The notes under the pieces: generated by a model | Database searches by the model: none | What the model was told of the DNA's origin: nothing | The model's input: the letters and a program-made list of their open reading frames with translations, nothing else | Translations under genes and position numbers: made by a program | Shown here: positions 28,004 to 36,094 of the stretch, piece by piece | Numbering within the stretch: the stretch's first letter is position 1 | How the letters are laid out: each line of letters begins with the position of its first letter | Assembly (NCBI GenBank): GCA_035606235.1 | Contig: DATNFU010000019.1 | Coordinates: 1 to 64,000, forward strand | DNA: 64,000 nucleotides | Direction: 5' to 3' | Origin: 66-474 sp035606235 | Lineage (GTDB): Bacteria; Pseudomonadota; Gammaproteobacteria; Xanthomonadales; Rhodanobacteraceae

Positions 28004-28762
28004 TCAACGCGACGAAACGTATTTCTCGCGGCGTATATGCTGCACCGGCAACCCGGCTTCCTTCAGCGTGTTGAACGTCGCATCCACCATGTCCGGGTTG
28101 CCGCACAGATACGCGATGTCGTGCTCAGGATGCGGCTCGAATTCCGGCAGCACCTTCTGCACATAGCCCAGCCGGTCATGCGCGCGCGGTGCCGCGCGCG
28201 CGCCGCGCGAAAAGCACGGATGAAAAGCGAAGCCCTCGTGCGTGCGCGCGAACGCGTCGAACTCTTCGCCATACAGCAGCTCCTGCTCGGTGCGCGCGCC
28301 GTAAAGCAGCACGAAGCGGCACCCGCGCGTGGCGATCAGTTTGTCGATTTGCGGCAACATCGCGCGATAAGGCGTGACGCCGGTGCCGGTGGCGACCAGC
28401 AGATAACGCGTGTTGGCATCGTTTTCCATCAGGCAGAAGCGGCCGTAAGGGCCGCTGGCCTCGACCTGGCCACCGTGCGCGAGATTGCCGAGAAGGTGGG
28501 TCGCAGCGCCGCCCTCGACGTAGCTCACCGCGATTTCCAGCCGCTGCACCGCGCCTTCACCGGTGCCGATCGTGCCCACCGAGTAGCTGCGCTTGGTCGG
28601 CTTGCCGTCATCGTAGTTGAAATGGATTTGCACGAACTGACCCGGCGCGAACGCGAACGGCGCGCCGTCGGCGCGCGCGAACGCCATGTGCCGAACGCTG
28701 GGCGCGAGCATGAAACTGTCTTCAAGCCTGAGTTGAAAATGTTCCGCCACGTTCCTGGGCAC
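28004..28762 (-). CDS. Ferredoxin-NADP reductase
   Basis: A ~252-residue FAD/NADP oxidoreductase of the bacterial ferredoxin-NADP reductase family. It shows the FAD-binding motif KRSYSVGT (RxYS), the flavin segment FAPGQFVQIHF, the NADP-binding TGTGVTPYRAML, the C-terminal LCGNPDMVDATFN, and the ending YVSSR. It exchanges electrons between NADPH and ferredoxin or flavodoxin and is often linked to oxidative-stress defence. The start is uncertain: GTG 28762 is chosen for length, with GTG 28750 as alternative. The frame upstream of 28762 is repeat DNA and not family-like. Confidence 0.88.
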   Translation of the reverse strand: MPRNVAEHFQLRLEDSFMLAPSVRHMAFARADGAPFAFAPGQFVQIHFNYDDGKPTKRSYSVGTIGTGEGAVQRLEIAVSYVEGGAATHLLGNLAHGGQVEASGPYGRFCLMENDANTRYLLVATGTGVTPYRAMLPQIDKLIATRGCRFVLLYGARTEQELLYGEEFDAFARTHEGFAFHPCFSRGARAAPRAHDRLGYVQKVLPEFEPHPEHDIAYLCGNPDMVDATFNTLKEAGLPVQHIRREKYVSSR

Positions 28763-28770
28763 CTCAAAGC

Positions 28771-28885
28771 TACTGCGCTCGGCATCTTGTGCGCCGGTGT
28801 GCTCGGACTCCGCATGTACCGACGCGTACACTGGGGTTCCTGCGCTCCGGGCGGCGCGCAACCTGCCTTCGCTCGCGACACTTTC
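28771..28885 (-). repeat. Dispersed repeat A, copy 1
   Basis: On this strand it reads GTCGCGAGCGAAGGC, GGAGCGCAGGAAC, AGTGTAC...GTACATG, and ends GCACAAGATGCCGAGCGCAG. The same ordered blocks occur at 46072-46190 on the other strand. The end block (ACTGCGCTCGGCATCTTG, read forward) recurs at 7729-7746. It fills the gap between the ferredoxin reductase and ABC transporter genes. Confidence 0.6.
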
Positions 28886-28946
28886 AGACCGCTCGAACGG
28901 CATGGGCGGCGAGCTGATGCGCAAACCTCGATATACTACCGGACTT

Positions 28947-29912
28947 ATGTCCAACCCCGCAGCTTCGCGCGACACTCCCGCGCTCGAAACCATCGATCTG
29001 CGCAAGACGTATTCCAATGGCGTGCAGGCTTTGCGCGGCGTGTCGCTGCGGGTGGCGCCGGGCGATTTCTTCGCGCTGCTCGGCCCCAACGGTGCCGGCA
29101 AATCCACCCTGATCGGCATCCTCTCGTCACTGGTGAACCCGACCTCCGGCGAGGCGCGTGTGTTCGGCATCTCGATCCATGCCGATCGCGGCGGCGTGAT
29201 GCGGCAGATCGGGCTGGTGCCGCAGGAACTCAACTTCAACCAGTTCGAAACGCCGTTCGAGATCTGCGTCAATGTCGCCGGCTTCTACGGCATTCCGCGC
29301 CGGATCGCCTGCGCGCGCGCGGAAAGGTACTTGAACGAATTGCGGCTGTGGGACAAGGCGCGCCAACCGGCGCGCATGCTTTCCGGCGGCATGAAACGCC
29401 GGCTGATGATCGCGCGCGCGATGATGAACGAGCCGCGCCTGCTGATCCTGGACGAGCCGACCGCCGGCGTGGACATCGAGATCCGCCGCTCGATGTGGCA
29501 ATTCATCTCCGCCATCAATCGTGCCGGGACCACCGTGATCCTGACCACGCATTATCTGGAGGAAGCCGAACAGTTGTGCCGCAACATCGCGATCATCGAT
29601 CACGGCAGCATCGTCGAGAACACCTCGATGCGCGCGTTGCTGGGCAAGCTCGATGTGGAAACCTTCGTGCTGGACATTGCCGGTGCCTGCGTCCAGCTTC
29701 CGGAAGTGCCCGGCGTCAAGCTGACCTGCGTGGACGACCACACGCTGGAAGCGGAGATGTCCAAGCAGCACGATCTCAATTCGCTGTTTGCGGCGCTTTC
29801 CGCGCGCGGCATCACCGTCACCTCGATGCGCAACAAGACCAATCGGCTGGAAGAACTGTTCGTGCGCCTGGTCGAACATGGTGGCTCCGAAAAAGGCAAG
29901 GTCGCGGCATGA
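28947..29912 (+). CDS. ABC-2 type exporter, ATP-binding subunit
   Basis: A 321-residue ATPase of the DRA/YadG type. Walker A is GPNGAGKST, the signature LSGGMKRR, Walker B LLILDEPTAGVD, and the switch histidine is in TTHYLEEAE. A C-terminal ~90 residues regulate or couple to the permease. Substrate is unknown; relatives export lipids, drugs or envelope precursors. ATG 28947 is chosen because the alternatives upstream lie in a repeat; a TATACT hexamer ends ten bases before it, so the leader would be very short. Overlaps the permease gene (ATGA). Confidence 0.93.
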   Translation: MSNPAASRDTPALETIDLRKTYSNGVQALRGVSLRVAPGDFFALLGPNGAGKSTLIGILSSLVNPTSGEARVFGISIHADRGGVMRQIGLVPQELNFNQFETPFEICVNVAGFYGIPRRIACARAERYLNELRLWDKARQPARMLSGGMKRRLMIARAMMNEPRLLILDEPTAGVDIEIRRSMWQFISAINRAGTTVILTTHYLEEAEQLCRNIAIIDHGSIVENTSMRALLGKLDVETFVLDIAGACVQLPEVPGVKLTCVDDHTLEAEMSKQHDLNSLFAALSARGITVTSMRNKTNRLEELFVRLVEHGGSEKGKVAA

Positions 29913-30733
29913 ACGATCTGCGCACCGAAATCGCGATCAACGCGGGCGCCAGCGAGTTTTCCGTTGCGCGCGCCAACGCGGTCGCGCTGTACACCATCAC
30001 CCGGCGCGAAGTGCGTCGCATGCTGCGCATCTGGACTCAAACGTTGATTCCACCGGCGATCACGATGACGCTGTACTTCGTGATCTTCGGCACGTTGATC
30101 GGCCGTCGCATCGGCATGATGCACGGCTTCACCTACATGCAGTACATCGTGCCCGGCCTGGTCATGATGAGCGTGATCACCAACTCCTACGGCAACATCA
30201 CCTCCAGTTTCTTCGGCTCCAAGTTCGGGCGCTACGTCGAGGAACTGCTGGCCTCGCCGATGCCGAGCTGGGTGGTGCTCACGGGTTACGTCGCGGGTGC
30301 GGTGCTGCGCGGCCTGCTGGTCGGCGGAATCGTGCTCGGCATCTCGCTTTTCTTCACCTCGTTGCGCGTGGCGCATCCGCTGGTAGCGATCAGCACGGTG
30401 CTGCTGGGCTCGACGATCTTCTCGCTGGCGGGTTTCATCAATGCGATGTTCGCACGCAAATTCGACGACATCGCGATCGTGCCGACCTTCGTGCTGACGC
30501 CGCTGACGTATCTGGGCGGCGTGTTCTACTCGGTCAACATGCTGGGCGAACCCTGGCACACGGTATCGCTGGTCAACCCGATCCTGTACATGGTCAACGC
30601 GTTCCGCTTCGGCGTGCTCGGCGTCGCCGATGTGCCGCTGTGGATCGCCTATCTGGTGATGTGCGGCTTCGCCGCGCTGCTTGCGGCGATCGCGTTGACG
30701 TTGTTGCACCGTGGTGTCGGCTTACGGTCCTAG
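29909..30733 (+). CDS. ABC-2 type exporter, permease subunit
   Basis: A 274-residue YadH-like permease with six helices and the ABC-2 family signature YVIVPGLVMMSVITNSY-like stretch (YIVPGLVMMSVITNSYGN near residue 77), plus a KFGRYVEELLASPMP coupling-helix region. It forms the transmembrane part of the exporter with the ATPase encoded just upstream, overlapping by four bases. Followed by a REP doublet at 30742. Confidence 0.93.
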   Translation: MNDLRTEIAINAGASEFSVARANAVALYTITRREVRRMLRIWTQTLIPPAITMTLYFVIFGTLIGRRIGMMHGFTYMQYIVPGLVMMSVITNSYGNITSSFFGSKFGRYVEELLASPMPSWVVLTGYVAGAVLRGLLVGGIVLGISLFFTSLRVAHPLVAISTVLLGSTIFSLAGFINAMFARKFDDIAIVPTFVLTPLTYLGGVFYSVNMLGEPWHTVSLVNPILYMVNAFRFGVLGVADVPLWIAYLVMCGFAALLAAIALTLLHRGVGLRS

Positions 30734-30741
30734 CAGCGCCT

Positions 30742-30803
30742 GGTCGCCTGCAAGCAGACTCCCACGACAGCGGCTTTGGCAGGAGCCTGCTTGCGGGCGA
30801 CAC
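30742..30803 (+). repeat. REP doublet after the ABC permease gene
   Basis: Inverted copies GGTCGCCTGCAAGCAGACTC (30742-30761) and GCAGGAGCCTGCTTGCGGGC (30779-30798) of the same element as in the actE 3' end, in the same head-to-head order. They lie between convergent genes, a usual REP position. Confidence 0.75.
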
Positions 30804-30830
30804 AATGGCGGCCATCCTTGGCCTGAGCTA

Positions 30831-31511
30831 TCAGTCGTTCGCCGGCGGTTCTGCGCCCGTGAACTTGACCGGGGTGGCGCCGACAATCTCGCCGACATGC
30901 GCGCGGTCGCTGACGTAGAGCTTCACTTCGCGCTCGAATTTCAGCGTGCCGTTGACCGTCGCGCCGGGGCCGATCACCACCTGCGGGATGTGTTCGGTGC
31001 CGAAGTGGAACCAGCCGGAATCCGGCTTGTGCACCACCAGACCGCCATCCACGCGTGCATTGCCGGTGACATCGATATCACCATCCACCGTCTCGATGCC
31101 GCCGCCGATATGCGCGCCGTTGAGGCTGATGTGCCCGTTGACATTGGTGGCGCTGCCCTCGACCTCCGCGCCTGGCGACAGCGTCAGCGCACCATTGACC
31201 GATTCGATGCTCTTGGCGATCTGCGCGCCGTCGCCCAGCGTGATCGAACCGTTGACCGTTTCCAGTGATTTCGCGTGCGCGCGATCGCCCAGCGCGATCG
31301 CGCCGTTGACGGTGGAGACACTCTGCGCCTGCGCGTTCGGCGCGAGCCTGATCGAACCGTTGATGGTGCTGGCGTCGGACGCCGCCTGACCGGCCTCGAC
31401 ATGGATCGAGCCGTTGATCTTGTCCATGCCGCCGCCGCTGTCATCGCCGGCAACGCAGGCAGTGGTGAAGCCCAGCAGCGGGAGCAGGCACAGCAAAAAG
31501 CGCACTTTCAT
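30831..31511 (-). CDS. Repeat-rich envelope protein, bactofilin/DUF4097-like
   Basis: A 226-residue exported protein. A signal peptide (about residues 1-20) ends at FTTAC, which could be a weak lipobox. The mature part is built from seven or eight ~20-residue repeats of the form V/INGSI-x-L-x-x-(G/D)A-x-A-x-S-(L/V)-(E/S)-T, which predicts a right-handed beta-solenoid, as in polymer-forming cytoskeletal proteins and DUF4097-type adhesin-like proteins. Its last ~70 residues (VVHKPDSGWFHFG... VKLYVSDRAHVG) differ. Function is unknown; a cell-surface or periplasmic scaffold is inferred. ATG 31511 is preferred over an upstream ATG because it begins the signal peptide. Confidence 0.75.
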   Translation of the reverse strand: MKVRFLLCLLPLLGFTTACVAGDDSGGGMDKINGSIHVEAGQAASDASTINGSIRLAPNAQAQSVSTVNGAIALGDRAHAKSLETVNGSITLGDGAQIAKSIESVNGALTLSPGAEVEGSATNVNGHISLNGAHIGGGIETVDGDIDVTGNARVDGGLVVHKPDSGWFHFGTEHIPQVVIGPGATVNGTLKFEREVKLYVSDRAHVGEIVGATPVKFTGAEPPAND

Positions 31512-31622
31512 GAAGCACCTCATCGGTGTGAACATGCGGCTTGGATGCTGACCAGAGCCGCAGGGTTTAGCCATGCCCGGAAGTCACGCCGCTAAAATAT
31601 CCCTTTGCCAAGGAAGCCCGCC

Positions 31623-32369
31623 ATGCCCAGCCTCGTCCTGATCCGTCACGGCCAGTCGCAATGGAACAGGGAGAACCGCTTTACCGGCTGGGCGGATGTG
31701 GACCTGTCCGAACTCGGCCGCATCGAGGCGCGCGAGGCCGGCGAATTGCTGAAGCGCGAAGGCTTCGCCTTCGATCAAGCGCACACGTCGGTGCTGAAGC
31801 GGGCGGTACGCACGCTTTGGCAAATCGAGGATGCGATGGATCTGATGTGGCTGCCGGTGCGCACCGACTGGCGTTTGAACGAACGCCATTACGGCGCGCT
31901 CACCGGCCTCGACAAGGCCGAGACCGCCGCGAAATACGGCGATGAACAGGTGCACATCTGGCGGCGCTCTTACGACATCCGTCCGCCGGCGTGGACGCCG
32001 GAGCAGAACGCGATGGCGCGCGACCCGCGTTACGCGTCGTTGAGGGCGGAGCAGATTCCGCTCACCGAATGCCTGAGGGACACCGTCGCGCGCGTGCTGC
32101 CGTACTGGCACGACACGCTGGCGCCCGCGATTCGCGCGGGCCAGCGCGTGCTGGTGGTCGCCCACGGCAATTCACTGCGTGCGCTGATCAAGTATCTCGA
32201 CGATATTTCCGACGAGGCGATCGTGGAGCTGAATATCGCCACCGGCGTGCCGATCGTCTATGAATTCGACGAAGACTTGAATTCGCTGGGGCGGCGTTAT
32301 CTGGGCAACGAGGCGGAGATTGCCGCGAAAGCCGCGGCGGTGGCACAGCAGGGGAAGGCGAAAGGCTGA
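31623..32369 (+). CDS. gpmA: 2,3-bisphosphoglycerate-dependent phosphoglycerate mutase
   Basis: A 248-residue glycolytic/gluconeogenic enzyme that interconverts 3- and 2-phosphoglycerate. The phosphohistidine motif is LIRHGQSQWN (His9) and the second catalytic histidine is in VVAHGNSLRA. The active-site segments NRENRFTGWADVDLS and ERHYGALTGLDKAE are intact, and the length is standard. ATG 31623 follows AAGGA at a good distance. TAAAAT at 31593-31598 is a likely -10 element. It is convergent with the PII gene. Confidence 0.96.
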   Translation: MPSLVLIRHGQSQWNRENRFTGWADVDLSELGRIEAREAGELLKREGFAFDQAHTSVLKRAVRTLWQIEDAMDLMWLPVRTDWRLNERHYGALTGLDKAETAAKYGDEQVHIWRRSYDIRPPAWTPEQNAMARDPRYASLRAEQIPLTECLRDTVARVLPYWHDTLAPAIRAGQRVLVVAHGNSLRALIKYLDDISDEAIVELNIATGVPIVYEFDEDLNSLGRRYLGNEAEIAAKAAAVAQQGKAKG

Positions 32370-32487
32370 GGGACGGGTGGTGAGCAAGCCATGGCGCGCA
32401 AAGAGACATGGAAGTCACCAAAGCAAAGACACTGGATTACAAAATCCATCCATGGACTTCGCCCTTCGGGCTGACCTTCGGCCGTTC

Positions 32488-32526
32488 AAATTCGTTCCAG
32501 ACGAATTTGCCCGGCTTTTTGCCGGG
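32488..32526. terminator. Tandem hairpins between convergent gpmA and PII genes
   Basis: AAATTCGT-TCCAG-ACGAATTT (32488-32508) is followed by CCCGGC-TTTTT-GCCGGG (32510-32526). They fill the space between convergent genes and could stop transcription from both sides, though neither has a classical T-run. Confidence 0.5.
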
Positions 32527-32582
32527 ACGACGCGCGTGAGGTCTCCGAAGCGGCAGAAGGAAGAAACACGCGAGCGCAGCGT

Positions 32583-32921
32583 TCAGAGCGCGTCCGCATC
32601 GAGCTCGCCGGTGCGGATGCGGATCACCTGCTCCAGCGAGCTGACGAAAATCTTGCCGTCGCCGATCTTGCCGGTGCGCGCGGCCTGCATGATCGCCTCG
32701 ATCGCGCGCTCGACCAGCTCGTCCGCCAGCGCGATTTCGAGTTTCACTTTCGGCAGAAAATCCACCACATATTCCGCACCGCGATAGAGCTCGGTGTGGC
32801 CTTTCTGGCGGCCGAAACCCTTGACCTCGGTGACGGTGATACCGGCCACGCCGACTTCCGCCAATGCCTCGCGCACGTCGTCCAGCTTGAACGGCTTGAT
32901 GATCGCGGTGATCAGTTTCAT
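32583..32921 (-). CDS. Nitrogen regulatory protein PII (GlnB/GlnK)
   Basis: A 112-residue trimeric PII signal protein that reports nitrogen, carbon and energy status to glutamine synthetase control and ammonium uptake. The T-loop GRQKGHTELYRGAEY contains the uridylylation site Tyr51, and the C-terminal segment TGKIGDGKIFV binds ATP and 2-oxoglutarate. GlnB and GlnK cannot be told apart with certainty; no amtB gene is adjacent. ATG 32921 is the standard start (MKLITAIIKPFKLDDVREAL). A TATAGT hexamer stands about 30 bases upstream. Confidence 0.95.
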   Translation of the reverse strand: MKLITAIIKPFKLDDVREALAEVGVAGITVTEVKGFGRQKGHTELYRGAEYVVDFLPKVKLEIALADELVERAIEAIMQAARTGKIGDGKIFVSSLEQVIRIRTGELDADAL

Positions 32922-32973
32922 TTGGATACCCAACGCACGGTTCTGGGCGAACTATACGTGAGCCGGTGAAGAA

Positions 32974-33021
32974 GCAGGAGCCGGCTTGCCGGCGACCCGC
33001 TGCGCGCAGGCGCGCTCCTAC
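32974..33021 (-). repeat. REP doublet between PII and Ctp genes
   Basis: GCAGGAGCCGGCTTGCCGGC (32974-32993) and the inverted GCGCGCAGGCGCGCTCCTAC (33002-33021), another head-to-head pair of the family seen at 2687 and 30742. Here the GTAG terminus is visible on the minus strand. Confidence 0.7.
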
Positions 33022-33068
33022 AGCCGCCGCTTGCGCTGGATAACGAGCAGACTCAAGCAGAGCGAACC

Positions 33069-34487
33069 TCAGTGCTTCGTTGCCGCAGGCGCAGTCACCG
33101 GATGGGCCAGCGCCAGCCCCTTCAGCACGTGCAGCGCTTCCGAAAGTGCGTAATCGTCCACCGCGAGTTTCCCCGCGTCGCTTGCGAGCGTCGCGTCGAT
33201 CTGCTGCGTCCCTGCCAGATGATTTGGCAGATCGCTTTCATGTTCGTCATCCGCCGGCGCGCCGGCGGCGGGCGTGCTGACGGTAAGATTACCGAGCGCG
33301 ATGTCGGGCGTGATGCCGGCGGCCTGGATCGAAGCGCCGTCCGGCGTGTAGTAGCGCGCGGTGGTCAGCTTGACCGCTTCGTCGTTCGACAGCGGCAGGA
33401 TGGTCTGCACCGAACCCTTGCCGAAAGTGCGCTGGCCCATCAGTAGCGCGCGATGATCGTCTTTCAGCGCGCCGGCCACGATCTCCGCGGCGGAAGCGGT
33501 GCCATTGTCCACCAGCACCACCATCGGCGCGCCGTTCAACACATCCCCGGGCGTGGCGCTGAAGTGCAGGTCGGCTTCCTTGAGCCTGCCCTTGGTGGTG
33601 ACGATGATGCCGGAATCCAGAAACGCATCGCTGACGCCGACCGCCGCGGTCAGCAGCCCGCCGGGATTGGAGCGCAGATCCAGCACCGCGCCGCGCAGCG
33701 GACCTTCTTTCTTCTGCAAGGCATCGAGGTCGTGATCGAGATCACCGGCGGTATCTTCCTGAAACTGGCTGATGCGGATGTAGACGTAGCCCGGCTCCAG
33801 CATGCGCGCCTTGACGCTGCCGATGTGGATGCGCTCGCGTGTCAGCGGAATCGTCACCGGCGCCTTCGCATCCGTGTGCAGGATGCCAAGCGTGATCGTG
33901 CTGCCCGGCGGCCCGCGCAATTGCTTGACCGCGGCGTCCAGCGCGTCGGGTTGCACGCTCTTGCCGTCGATCGAAACGATCACGTCGCCCGCCTTGATGC
34001 CGGCGCGCGCGGCGGGCGTGCCATCGATCGGCGACACGATGCGCAATTGATCATTGAGTTGCGCCACCTCGATGCCGAGCCCGGAATACGCGCCGGTGGT
34101 GTCCTCGGTGAGATCCTTGAGATCGCTGGTGTCGAGATATTCGCTGTGCGGATCGAGCCCGGCGAGCATGCCGCGAATCGCCGAACGCATCAGGGTCTTG
34201 TCGTCCACCTTGTCGACATACGCCTGCTTGACCATCGCATAAACGCGGGTGAAGGCCTGGATATCGGCAAGGTCGGGCATGTCCGTGTTCGCCGCCGCAG
34301 CCACCGAACGCGCGGCCGCGGGCGTACTCACCACTTCCGGCGGCGCTTTCGACGAGGCAGGCGCGGGCGCGACCGATGGCGCGGGTTGATGCGCCGGCGG
34401 CGCGGCGAACACGAAGCCGCTGATGGCAAGCAGCGGCAGGCAAAGCAGACGGAAGGAAACGGACATGGAGGCGATACCGGCAAGCAT
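33069..34487 (-). CDS. C-terminal processing protease (S41 family, Ctp/Prc)
   Basis: A 472-residue exported serine protease. A signal peptide (ending VFAAPP) and a low-complexity Pro/Ala linker precede a helical segment, a PDZ domain (about residues 130-215, GLGIEVAQLNDQLRIVSPI), and the S41 catalytic domain. The nucleophile serine is in NGTASAAEI and the general-base lysine in GKGSVQT. It cleaves envelope proteins at their C-termini. The start is either ATG 34487 or ATG 34466; a CATAAT seven bases before 34487 favours the longer one as a leaderless start. envC lies upstream in the same direction, a linkage common in proteobacteria. Confidence 0.92.
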   Translation of the reverse strand: MLAGIASMSVSFRLLCLPLLAISGFVFAAPPAHQPAPSVAPAPASSKAPPEVVSTPAAARSVAAAANTDMPDLADIQAFTRVYAMVKQAYVDKVDDKTLMRSAIRGMLAGLDPHSEYLDTSDLKDLTEDTTGAYSGLGIEVAQLNDQLRIVSPIDGTPAARAGIKAGDVIVSIDGKSVQPDALDAAVKQLRGPPGSTITLGILHTDAKAPVTIPLTRERIHIGSVKARMLEPGYVYIRISQFQEDTAGDLDHDLDALQKKEGPLRGAVLDLRSNPGGLLTAAVGVSDAFLDSGIIVTTKGRLKEADLHFSATPGDVLNGAPMVVLVDNGTASAAEIVAGALKDDHRALLMGQRTFGKGSVQTILPLSNDEAVKLTTARYYTPDGASIQAAGITPDIALGNLTVSTPAAGAPADDEHESDLPNHLAGTQQIDATLASDAGKLAVDDYALSEALHVLKGLALAHPVTAPAATKH

Positions 34488-34701
34488 TGCGCCGATTATG
34501 CGGCAGTCTCGTGAGAAACGTGTTCACAGGATCCTCAATCTGGTGCAGCCGTGGTCCCGGTGGCTTCGAGGTAAGGCGAATCAGGATCAATGTCGCTGGA
34601 TTTCGCGTTCGCTTTCCCGGCTGGCGCGGAAAAGAGCCCGGAATGACGACCGGGGCGTACTGCTTCCGCCACACGACGCGGGCATGCCTTGGCCGGGAAA
34701 A

Positions 34702-35880
34702 TCAGTGCCTGGCGGATAACCACTGCCTCGCATCTACCGGTTGGCCATCCTTGCGAATTTCAAAATAGGCACCGGCCTGATCCTGCCCGCGGCCGACGCT
34801 CGCGATCGCCTGTCCGGGCTTGACCCAGTCGCCAACTTCCACCAGTGCGGCTTCGTTGTTGCCATACAGGCTCATGTAGCCGCCGCCGTGATCCACGATC
34901 ACCAGCATGCCGAAACCGCGCATGAAATCCGCCCAGGCCACGCGCCCGTACGCAATCGCGTGGACGCTGGTGCCGGGCTTGGCTGCGATCAGCAGACCGT
35001 GCTCCAGCACACCGCTCCCACGGTGGCTGGCGCCGTTGCCCGGCCAGGGCAGGTCGCCTTTCAGTTGCGCGAACGGCCGCTCGCCGCCGAGTTGCTTGGG
35101 GATGTCGGCGAATACGTCGCGCAATTTCTTCAGCAGTTGATCCAGTGCCTGCTGATCGCGCTGCAATGCAAGCAGTTTGTCGCGCTGCTGCGCCAATTGC
35201 GCGTCAGCCGCGGCCAGCAGACGCTGTTGCGCATCGCGCGCCTGCTCCAGCGTTTGTGCTTGCGCGGCACGCTGATCGCGTTGCGCCCGCAATGCCGCCT
35301 GATCGGCCTGGATGCCAAGCTTCAACTGGTCCAGCCGGGTGACATCGCCGAGCAGCGCGCGGATGCGCTGCACGCGATCGCGCTGGAAATAACGCGAATA
35401 GGCCAGCGCGCGCGCGATTCGCGCGACATCCTGATCGCCCAGCAGCATGGAGAGATCGCCGCCGCGGTTCAGCGCATAGGCGGCACGCAGCAGTTGCGCC
35501 AGCGCTTGGCGCTGGCCGGAAAGCTTCCGTTCCAACTCCGCGCGCTGGCCTTGCAGTTGCGCCAACCCCTGTGCTTTGGCTTCGATCGCCGCATCGGTTT
35601 CGTGCAGCGCGCGTGCGGCATTGTTCAATTGCTGCGCCTGGTTGCCAAGCGTGGCATTGATCTGATCGCGCTGTGCGGCGGTGTCGCGCTGTTGCTGCGC
35701 CAGTTGCGCGATCTGCGCGCGCACCGCCTCCAGCCTCGCCTGCGCTTGCGCCTGTTGCGCCTCGCGCTGCGCATCGTCGGATTGGGCGTGGGCGGGTTCG
35801 CCGAAGGCAATCAGCGCGAGCGCAAACAGCAGCGCATACCCAAGATAGTGCATCGGGGACTTTCGGTGCGGATTCGACAT
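34702..35880 (-). CDS. envC: Murein hydrolase activator EnvC-like
   Basis: A 392-residue periplasmic protein. Signal peptide (hydrophobic ALLFALALIAFGEPAHAQ) leads to a long Gln/Ala/Arg-rich coiled coil (about residues 40-260) and a C-terminal LytM domain (about 285-390). The LytM active site is degenerate: the usual HxxxD zinc ligand pair is replaced in GVLEHGLLIAAKPGT, while VDHGGGYMSLYGNNEAAL matches EnvC. It should therefore not cleave peptidoglycan itself but activate amidases for cell separation. ATG 35880 is chosen; ATG 35853 would also keep the signal peptide. It pairs with the Ctp gene downstream. Confidence 0.9.
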   Translation of the reverse strand: MSNPHRKSPMHYLGYALLFALALIAFGEPAHAQSDDAQREAQQAQAQARLEAVRAQIAQLAQQQRDTAAQRDQINATLGNQAQQLNNAARALHETDAAIEAKAQGLAQLQGQRAELERKLSGQRQALAQLLRAAYALNRGGDLSMLLGDQDVARIARALAYSRYFQRDRVQRIRALLGDVTRLDQLKLGIQADQAALRAQRDQRAAQAQTLEQARDAQQRLLAAADAQLAQQRDKLLALQRDQQALDQLLKKLRDVFADIPKQLGGERPFAQLKGDLPWPGNGASHRGSGVLEHGLLIAAKPGTSVHAIAYGRVAWADFMRGFGMLVIVDHGGGYMSLYGNNEAALVEVGDWVKPGQAIASVGRGQDQAGAYFEIRKDGQPVDARQWLSARH

Positions 35881-36094
35881 GCGCGGCAAGTATGGCGGGT
35901 CGCGCTCGCTCCCATGCAGGATGCCACTCATGGCCTTGGCTCTGGTCGCGAGCACGCTCACTCCTAGAAAGCGGCGGTTGCCGAGATTGCGTGGAGGGCA
36001 ACCGAGCGCTTACGCGATACTGAACCGCATCGCGCGCTCGATTGAGCGACCGCCGCCGGATGGCGCGCCCGGCGCCGCGACCGCCTGCGCAGGA

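Noticed and set aside
27782..29908. Long plus-strand frame before the ABC permease
   Set aside because: It runs antisense to the ferredoxin reductase and then out of frame through the ATPase gene; only the part from 29909 is a real gene.
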